DNA from: a virus
IMG/VR virus record: IMGVR_UViG_3300006754_000189
Span: 1 to 22,962 of that record
Length of the DNA stretch: 22,962 nucleotides
Reading direction: 5' to 3' (one strand)
Every line of letters starts with the position of its first letter. Positions within the stretch are counted from its first letter, which is position 1. The translations under genes and the position numbers were made by a program. This document shows, piece by piece, positions 19,276-22,962 of this stretch. The notes beneath the pieces are model-generated. The model did not search any database, was not told the DNA's origin, and saw nothing but the letters and a program-made list of their open reading frames with translations.

Positions 19276-19483
19276 TTTAATAAGAGAAAAAGAATTTCCT
19301 CAAGATGCCTGCGGTATCATCGTGGAAGTTGGAGACTTGAGAAGGAAGAAGCCCTATAAGGTTTTTTGCTCTGCTTGGGGCGAATTATGCTCTTTTGAAA
19401 AGAAATATATTCAGGAAGAGTGCGAGGTTATAAGTGATAGTGCATCATCGTCTGCCCTAAAAAAAAGAGGAAAAAACTCTTGA
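19262..19483 (+). CDS. M-K-V-G-D-L-V family small protein with broken 3' joint
   Basis: 73 aa, ATG start. M-K-V-G-D-L-I-R, core A-C-G-I-I-V-E-V-G-D, Y-K-V-F-C-S. The standard tail begins (C-E-V-I-S) but the joint reads GTGATAG, not GTGAAAG; the frame continues through D-S-A-S-S-S-A-L-K-K-R-G-K-N-S and stops at the TGA inside the next -35 box. This looks like a cassette whose downstream partner was lost and replaced by a promoter. Confidence 0.78.
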   Translation: MKVGDLIREKEFPQDACGIIVEVGDLRRKKPYKVFCSAWGELCSFEKKYIQEECEVISDSASSSALKKRGKNS

Positions 19484-19508
19484 CAACTGGGCATATATGT
19501 GAGATAAT
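19480..19508 (+). promoter_or_regulatory. sigma-70 promoter, TGAGATAAT class
   Basis: TTGACA, 17 bp, GATAAT with TGTGA ahead. The upstream gene's TGA stop lies within the -35 box. Confidence 0.85.
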
Positions 19509-19554
19509 ACCTATATTGAAAACAACAAATGCCCCATGGGCACCGGAGAAAAAA

Positions 19555-19623
19555 ATGGTTCTTTCAGTAGTAATGTCGGTTTTGGTTGGTATGTTCACTG
19601 CCTCTATTGTAACGGTGGGATAA
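19555..19623 (+). CDS. 22-residue hydrophobic small protein
   Basis: ATG behind CGGAGA, M-V-L-S-V-V-M-S-V-L-V-G-M-F-T-A-S-I-V-T-V-G then TAA. It is almost entirely hydrophobic and long enough for one membrane helix. It is the first ORF of its transcript and the next ATG follows one base after the stop. It may be a real micro-membrane protein or a leader for translational coupling. Confidence 0.45.
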   Translation: MVLSVVMSVLVGMFTASIVTVG

Positions 19624-19624
19624 T

Positions 19625-19876
19625 ATGGTACATCCTGAAAATAATGATAGTAACAGATATGAACTAGCATCCAAAATTCTCAGTGGTTGGAGCCGCGAGG
19701 ATTTGGAAGCATATGTAATCACCGAATTTGTGGATGACTATCGCGACGGACTCGGTTGTTTTGAAGAACACTGGGACGATTTTAAGGACTCTTTCGACTG
19801 GTCAGAAGATCTTCGAGAGAGCATGAAAAAAGAAGTACCCAATGAAATTAAAGAGGCACAGGAGGCCCGAAAATAA
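19625..19876 (+). CDS. hypothetical acidic protein
   Basis: 83 aa. Rich in Asp, Glu and aromatics (F-V-D-D-Y-R-D-G-L-G-C-F-E-E-H-W-D-D-F-K-D-S-F-D-W), mostly helical, ending in basic E-A-Q-E-A-R-K. Negative charge on this scale is common in phage proteins that mimic DNA, but nothing specific shows this. The last A of the stop is the first base of the next ATG. Confidence 0.65.
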   Translation: MVHPENNDSNRYELASKILSGWSREDLEAYVITEFVDDYRDGLGCFEEHWDDFKDSFDWSEDLRESMKKEVPNEIKEAQEARK

Positions 19877-20037
19877 TGACAAGAGAAGAAGAATTACGTT
19901 TAATGGATGAGTTTATTAAGAAAAAGGGCGTTACAATGCTGCCGAAAGGTGTTGCGCCTGATCCTGCTTATGTTCAATTTAGTGCATGGGGAAGGAAAAA
20001 GAAGAAAAAAGCTGAAAAAAAGAAAAAAACATCTTGA
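19876..20037 (+). CDS. small protein with lysine-rich tail overlapping a promoter
   Basis: 53 aa: M-T-R-E-E-E-L-R-L-M-D-E-F-I-K-K-K-G, then V-A-P-D-P-A-Y-V-Q-F-S-A-W-G-R and a tail of eleven Lys with A-E and T-S. The tail codons are the A-rich stretch ahead of the next -35 box, and the stop is inside that box. The tail may be a by-product of the promoter, not a functional basic domain. AGGAGG precedes the ATG at a distance. Confidence 0.6.
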   Translation: MTREEELRLMDEFIKKKGVTMLPKGVAPDPAYVQFSAWGRKKKKKAEKKKKTS

Positions 20038-20062
20038 CAATTGTGGTTTAATATGAGATAAT
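20034..20062 (+). promoter_or_regulatory. sigma-70 promoter, TGAGATAAT class
   Basis: TTGACA, 17 bp, GATAAT. Long A-runs upstream. Shares the bases around its -35 with the 17249 promoter. The TGA of the upstream gene is inside the -35 box. Confidence 0.85.
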
Positions 20063-20097
20063 GTATTCATAAACAAATGGCAGAAGGAGCCAACACG

Positions 20098-20244
20098 ATG
20101 AATTCTTTGGAAGATGTTAAAAGCGCATCACGCGACCAACTCGTTGCCTACCTTGAAAGTTGGGGGACGGCATGTTATGACGACGAGTCAACGAGCCTGC
20201 TTCGAGAGGCGGCGATTGAAACCTTTGAGACGGAGGGATGTTAA
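20098..20244 (+). CDS. small hypothetical protein (48 aa)
   Basis: ATG behind AGAAGGAG. M-N-S-L-E-D-V-K-S-A-S-R-D-Q-L-V-A-Y-L-E-S-W-G, ending F-E-T-E-G-C. The first helix (S-R-D-Q-L-V-A-Y-L-E-S) looks like the start of a SAP-like or helix-extended-loop-helix motif, but it is too short to assign. A longer ORF in another frame (from 20114) was rejected in favour of this one, which has the ribosome site. Confidence 0.6.
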   Translation: MNSLEDVKSASRDQLVAYLESWGTACYDDESTSLLREAAIETFETEGC

Positions 20245-20245
20245 A

Positions 20246-20434
20246 ATGAAAACGTTTTATGTTCCCGTTTTTCTAACACGCGCAGCGATCGTCGAGGTCA
20301 AAGCGGATTCCTGGGACAACGCGGTTGACACCGTTGACAAAATGGACTCAGAAGAGGCCAACAATCAAGCCTTACGAAAAGGCGAAGTCTGCTGCGAGGT
20401 CGATACCGACGCCATCGATGGGGAGGATTTTTAA
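20246..20434 (+). CDS. small hypothetical protein (62 aa)
   Basis: M-K-T-F-Y-V-P-V-F-L-T-R-A-A-I-V-E-V-K-A-D-S-W-D-N-A, then a Glu/Asp-rich C-terminal part with V-C-C-E-V-D-T-D-A-I. Start chosen at the ATG behind GGAGGG. The pattern (two beta strands, helix, strand) is like the small 'V-E-A-x-S-x-E-E-A' phage proteins found in many genomes. Function unknown. Confidence 0.65.
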   Translation: MKTFYVPVFLTRAAIVEVKADSWDNAVDTVDKMDSEEANNQALRKGEVCCEVDTDAIDGEDF

Positions 20435-20435
20435 G

Positions 20436-20648
20436 ATGCTAGCATTGAAAAGTGAAGAGGCTGTACTCGAAGATGACTCCTGCTGGATTACAGTCGGAAA
20501 CATGAGTGTTTATATTCAAAAGGGTTCGCTCGGTGTCACTGTCAGTTTGTTTCCACTAGGGGACGAGTTTAGAGAGCCCCTTGCCAGTACATGGTTGTCC
20601 TTTGTTGACGCGATGCGAGAGGAGGATAATAAAAATGCAATCCAATGA
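20436..20648 (+). CDS. hypothetical protein (70 aa)
   Basis: ATG one base after the previous stop, behind GGGAGGA. M-L-A-L-K-S-E-E-A-V-L-E-D-D-S-C-W-I-T-V-G-N-M-S-V-Y-I-Q, beta-rich, then L-A-S-T-W-L-S-F-V-D-A-M-R. Its 3' end overlaps the next gene by 14 nt, with sequence unrelated to the array joint. Function unknown. Confidence 0.65.
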   Translation: MLALKSEEAVLEDDSCWITVGNMSVYIQKGSLGVTVSLFPLGDEFREPLASTWLSFVDAMREEDNKNAIQ

Positions 20649-21141
20649 TTATTTGATGAAAAAATGGTGCTTCGGTTTTGGTCGAGGCAAAACAAAGCCG
20701 CGCCAAGAGGCGTCGATGAACGCGAACGGAGAACTCCAGACATATCAGAGTTATCCCAAGTACCGCACAATCGTCTTTAGGGTAGACAAAGCGATCAAGA
20801 AGGGCTCAGAATGGCATGTTGAGGGCACACAGTTTGCTTCGCTTACTGCAAAACCCAAGAAGTCAAAAATGGTCCTGACCGAAAAAAATGGGGTCTTGTA
20901 TGTGGAAGGACAGAAAAGACCTTTCCTGCGTGTACAAAACCCCGGGATCGTCACAGAAGAGGGTATTCCACCCGTTGGTTCGCTCATCACGGTTGATAAG
21001 AAACACGCTATTGTGACCTCTGTCGAGCGTAACCAGTTAACTGTCTTTGTGAACGGTGCAATTAAAACTATTGTGTGCCGCCCTGGCCAAATTCGTTGGC
21101 ACTCGGACAAGGTACTCATTCACGCAAGTAAGCAGAAATAA
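20635..21141 (+). CDS. hypothetical basic protein
   Basis: 168 aa from the ATG behind GAGGAGG; an in-frame upstream ATG was rejected as lying in the previous gene. Basic N-terminus (F-G-R-G-K-T-K-P-R-Q-E), then a beta-rich body (Y-R-T-I-V-F-R-V-D-K-A, G-V-L-Y-V-E-G-Q, P-P-V-G-S-L-I-T-V-D-K-K-H-A-I-V-T-S-V-E) in which P-V-G-S-L-I followed by A-I-V-T-S-V recalls the small-barrel pattern of the arrays. Not recognised. Confidence 0.65.
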   Translation: MQSNDYLMKKWCFGFGRGKTKPRQEASMNANGELQTYQSYPKYRTIVFRVDKAIKKGSEWHVEGTQFASLTAKPKKSKMVLTEKNGVLYVEGQKRPFLRVQNPGIVTEEGIPPVGSLITVDKKHAIVTSVERNQLTVFVNGAIKTIVCRPGQIRWHSDKVLIHASKQK

Positions 21142-21152
21142 AGGAGAAATTC

Positions 21153-21503
21153 ATGGATGACCCGGCATATGATAATATCATGTTAGATTTGGATGACGCA
21201 CTCTTATCCGAGAGCGACGCAGACAAAGTGCATGGAATCATTGACAGATTTATGTGCGAGAATTCGCCAAAGAGGATAACTAGCACCCCACAAAAGAACC
21301 GGCGAGGTAGGCCCCGAAAACACTTTACAAAGAAGGTGAGTATGATTGAAATGGACCCATCCGGCACCGTTTTGATAAGGGCCGGAAGAGGACGTCCAGG
21401 GAAGTTTGAGAAACGAGTTGAGGTGACCATCCCTTTGGATGTCGAAGTGGGGTTTGAGGGGCTCTACGTATACGCCAACGGCATCCTAGAGGAGCTTAAA
21501 TAA
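21153..21503 (+). CDS. AT-hook-like DNA-binding protein
   Basis: 116 aa. Acidic N-terminal 35 residues (D-L-D-D-A-L-L-S-E-S-D-A-D), then R-R-G-R-P-R-K-H at about 49-56, an AT-hook core R-G-R-P-R-K, and a second related G-R-G-R-P-G-K-F at about 78-85. The C-terminus is beta-like (V-E-V-T-I-P-L-D-V-E-V-G-F-E-G-L-Y-V-Y). AT-hooks bind the minor groove of A/T runs; the A-rich promoter upstream regions in this genome are conceivable targets. AAGGAG precedes the ATG. Stop and next start overlap by one base (TAATG). Confidence 0.65.
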   Translation: MDDPAYDNIMLDLDDALLSESDADKVHGIIDRFMCENSPKRITSTPQKNRRGRPRKHFTKKVSMIEMDPSGTVLIRAGRGRPGKFEKRVEVTIPLDVEVGFEGLYVYANGILEELK

Positions 21504-21727
21504 TGAAACACGTACTTATAACTGAGAGAGAAGTAGACATTCTTTTGGAAGCCGTTCAAGAGGCGCAAGAGGTACGCCAAATATCAATGAAAGAATATAT
21601 CAAAGAGAACGGCAAAAGATTCGATAACGACTTATACTTCCGGCGCATTCAGGTTGATTATAATCGAACCGAACAAGTTATCCAAAACCTTCAAAAAAGA
21701 TTGCATTTTTCTGAAAATAAGTCTTGA
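21503..21727 (+). CDS. hypothetical helical protein
   Basis: 74 aa. L-I-T-E-R-E-V-D-I-L-L-E-A-V-Q-E-A-Q-E-V-R and E-Q-V-I-Q-N-L-Q-K-R-L suggest a two-helix hairpin with a central charged loop. Its TGA stop is inside the next -35 box. Function unknown. Confidence 0.65.
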   Translation: MKHVLITEREVDILLEAVQEAQEVRQISMKEYIKENGKRFDNDLYFRRIQVDYNRTEQVIQNLQKRLHFSENKS

Positions 21728-21752
21728 CACTTGCCTGATATCATGGTATTAT
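21724..21752 (+). promoter_or_regulatory. sigma-70 promoter
   Basis: TTGACA, 17 bp, TATTAT with TGG ahead of the -10. Not of the TGAGATAAT class. The upstream gene's stop lies in the -35 box. Confidence 0.8.
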
Positions 21753-21783
21753 AAGGGCATAAATTAATTCGGGAGAATTTTTA

Positions 21784-21957
21784 ATGGTTGAAGACATCGT
21801 ACGATACGAACAGGGCGAGATGGAAGAGGGCGAGATAGTCAAACTATTTCAAGGACTTATTAACAGTGGGTTGGCTTGGCAATTGCAAGGTCACTACGGA
21901 CGAGTCGCCAATTCTCTGATTGAACAGGGATATTGTGTCGCACCTGGAGGAAATTAA
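21784..21957 (+). CDS. small widespread phage protein (57 aa)
   Basis: ATG behind CGGGAGA. V-R-Y-E-Q-G-E-M, then E-I-V-K-L-F-Q-G-L-I-N-S-G-L-A-W-Q-L-Q-G-H-Y-G-R and L-I-E-Q-G-Y-C. I recognise the F-Q-x-L-I-x-x-G-L-A-W-x-L-Q-G-x-Y-G-R pattern as a common conserved phage/bacterial small protein of unknown function. This strongly supports a phage origin for the region. Confidence 0.85.
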   Translation: MVEDIVRYEQGEMEEGEIVKLFQGLINSGLAWQLQGHYGRVANSLIEQGYCVAPGGN

Positions 21958-22325
21958 TGGGTTATCGTTCTGAGGTTGCATTAGCAATCAGCAAAGATTT
22001 AATGCCTCGTTTTTTGACAGTGTTTGCAAAATGCCCAGAGGCGCAAGCGCTAGTTTTCAAAGATCACGAGACGATGGATCAAGACTACGATGGAGAAAAA
22101 ACATTCTTTGTTTACTGGGGTAGCATAAAATGGTACACGAGTTATCCTGAAATTCAAGCCATTGAGGAGTTTCTTGCAGACTGTGAACTTGATGACTTTG
22201 AGGATTTGGAAAATTCTTATGAGCATTATCGGTTTGTGCGCCTGGGAGAAGAGAACGACGATATTGAGGAAATGGGTGAACTCTGTGCCCGTGATATTAA
22301 TTTTAGGAGGGAATTAGTATTTTGA
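21957..22325 (+). CDS. hypothetical protein, M-G-Y-R-S family
   Basis: 122 aa from the ATG sharing its first base with the upstream stop (GGAGG before it). M-G-Y-R-S-E-V-A-L-A-I, then K-T-F-F-V-Y-W-G-S-I-K-W-Y-T-S-Y-P-E-I-Q-A-I-E-E-F and Y-E-H-Y-R-F-V-R-L-G-E. The M-G-Y-R-S-x-V-x-x-x-I opening with a K-W-Y motif marks a conserved phage family of unknown role. Confidence 0.78.
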   Translation: MGYRSEVALAISKDLMPRFLTVFAKCPEAQALVFKDHETMDQDYDGEKTFFVYWGSIKWYTSYPEIQAIEEFLADCELDDFEDLENSYEHYRFVRLGEENDDIEEMGELCARDINFRRELVF

Positions 22326-22642
22326 GCAAGACAAAGATAAATGAAAAAATTGTCTGTGCAGATGGTTTTGAGATGAGCGTACAGGCTAACTCTTTGGGCA
22401 CACATTCCACTCCCAGCCCCAACGACGCTGCGAGATACACTCACGTTGAGGTAGGGTTTCCGAATCGGGTTGAGCCCCTTTTAGAAGAGTGGGCAGACGA
22501 CCCAGAGCGCCCAACTGACACTGTTTATGGCTACGTGCCCGCTCAAAGAATAGCTTTGGTGTGTGCTAAACATGGAGGCATAATTTCAGGCGAATTACCT
22601 CCTGGCGTTGTATTTCTTGAGTCTTCTAAAAAGGGAGAATAG
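22322..22642 (+). CDS. hypothetical protein, TTG start
   Basis: 106 aa. TTG start in a TTGA overlap behind TAGGAGGGAA. G-T-H-S-T-P-S-P, Y-T-H-V-E-V-G-F-P, V-Y-G-Y-V-P-A-Q-R-I-A-L-V-C-A-K-H-G-G and P-P-G-V-V-F. C-A-K-H-G-G is reminiscent of a metal site but single. Not recognised. Confidence 0.68.
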   Translation: MSKTKINEKIVCADGFEMSVQANSLGTHSTPSPNDAARYTHVEVGFPNRVEPLLEEWADDPERPTDTVYGYVPAQRIALVCAKHGGIISGELPPGVVFLESSKKGE

Positions 22643-22643
22643 A

Positions 22644-22790
22644 ATGGATACGTCAATTTATTGGGAGGCTACAGGAATATTTGTTTTATGTTTGTCTATT
22701 GGGGTCGCGTCCCTTTATCTTCTTAACAAATTGGATCAGCGCTCTCGCGAAAAACAGATTAAAAAGATATCGAGAAGGAAAGACAAGTAA
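22644..22790 (+). CDS. small membrane protein (48 aa)
   Basis: ATG behind AGGGAGA. One membrane segment (A-T-G-I-F-V-L-C-L-S-I-G-V-A-S-L-Y-L-L) and a very basic tail (R-S-R-E-K-Q-I-K-K-I-S-R-R-K-D-K). N-out, C-in predicted. Its last base starts the next gene (TAATG). Confidence 0.65.
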   Translation: MDTSIYWEATGIFVLCLSIGVASLYLLNKLDQRSREKQIKKISRRKDK

Positions 22791-22962
22791 TGAAAGTCGG
22801 TGATCTAGTAAAATTATCTCAGAAAGGTCATGAGACACTTTGGTGTAAGAAATTTCGTGATATGGTGGGCGTTGTAACTGAGATTGTAGAAAGGCAGTTA
22901 ATATATGATCTCGCCGCATCGGTGAAATATTATACAGTTATGTTTACTGGCAAAAAAGGAAC
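22790..22962 (+). CDS. M-K-V-G-D-L-V family small protein, cut by the window end
   Basis: 57 residues are visible: M-K-V-G-D-L-V-K-L-S-Q-K-G, core M-V-G-V-V-T-E-I-V and Y-Y-T-V-M-F-T-G. The DNA start ATGAAAGTCGGTGATCTAGT is one base from the consensus. It suggests a third array or an isolated unit begins here. Confidence 0.75.
   Translation, partial: MKVGDLVKLSQKGHETLWCKKFRDMVGVVTEIVERQLIYDLAASVKYYTVMFTGKKG

Larger units (their letters stand above)
17926..19483 (+). repeat. second array of overlapping small-gene cassettes
   Basis: Seven family members and one MazG-like gene, headed by the zinc-knuckle gene. Joints at 17926, 18068, 18258, 18442, 18795, 18970 and 19262 are all 14-nt overlaps. 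The joint sequence is much more uniform here than in the first array, so this array is probably younger or more recently recombined. Confidence 0.85.

Noticed and set aside
20114-20245. N-terminal extension of the 62-aa protein in frame with 20246
   Set aside because: The other frame (20098-20244) has the ribosome site and promoter spacing, and GGAGGG precedes the ATG at 20246.

Overview
The window looks like part of a tailed double-stranded DNA phage (Caudoviricetes), probably a large lytic one. All convincing genes lie on the + strand, are packed with overlaps of 1-17 nt, and have Shine-Dalgarno sites. They include an endolysin-type amidase, probable virion surface proteins, phage-style proteostasis genes (GroEL, a ClpP-like protease, a MoxR/VWA pair) and many tiny hypothetical proteins. 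The promoters are textbook sigma-70 (TTGACA, mostly 17 bp, TATAAT-like), so the host polymerase reads them. An aquatic host is my impression from the gene content and cannot be proven here. No tRNA, integrase, IS element or CRISPR array was seen.

Layout. (1) 1-6602: the 3' end of an IMPDH/GMP-reductase gene, a small helical protein, a Cys-rich sigma-region-4-like protein, a very acidic protein resembling prohead-core/scaffold proteins, two small hypotheticals, a ClpP-like protease (Ser and His kept, catalytic Asp replaced by Asn), a peptidoglycan-binding plus amidase protein, two tandem paralogous beta-rich proteins and a 560-aa protein. (2) 6604-8536: groEL with its own promoter overlapping a 14-bp perfect palindrome, then an XhlA-like coiled-coil/membrane protein. 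(3) 8544-12069: small genes including a glutaredoxin, three membrane proteins (one a PAP2-family lipid phosphatase/phosphotransferase) and a stand-alone domain resembling the regulatory domain of 2-isopropylmalate synthase. (4) 12066-13983 and 17926-19483: two arrays of tiny proteins beginning M-K-V-G-D-L-V. (5) 13358-13550: promoter, about 155-nt structured RNA and terminator between array parts. (6) 14001-17277: a helical protein, a MoxR-like AAA+ ATPase and a metallopeptidase-like/VWA protein. (7) 17249-22962: a double zinc-knuckle gene leading into the second array, then promoter-separated small accessory genes, ending in another array-type gene cut by the window edge.

The most unusual feature is the array. 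Fifteen genes (plus one divergent) share a start such as GTGAAAGTCGGTGATTTAGT. In most, exactly 14 nt of this start also encode the last residues and stop of the upstream gene, so unrelated upstream genes end in the same short tail (ISESR, INESR, VNESR, TNESR). The preceding codons (E-V-I, from GAGGTTATA) carry the Shine-Dalgarno site of the next gene. Each unit is therefore a promoterless, translationally coupled cassette with standardised ends. A GIY-YIG nuclease and a MazG-like pyrophosphohydrolase sit inside the arrays in the same joint format, and a zinc-knuckle protein leads into one. I infer modular shuffling of accessory genes at these joints; this is a hypothesis.

Regulation. Eleven sigma-70-type promoters can be read directly. 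Five share TTGACA, 14 nt, TGAGATAAT exactly and look like one co-regulated early class. In four promoters the upstream gene's TGA stop lies inside the TTGACA box. One promoter should start transcription at the A of an ATG (leaderless mRNA).
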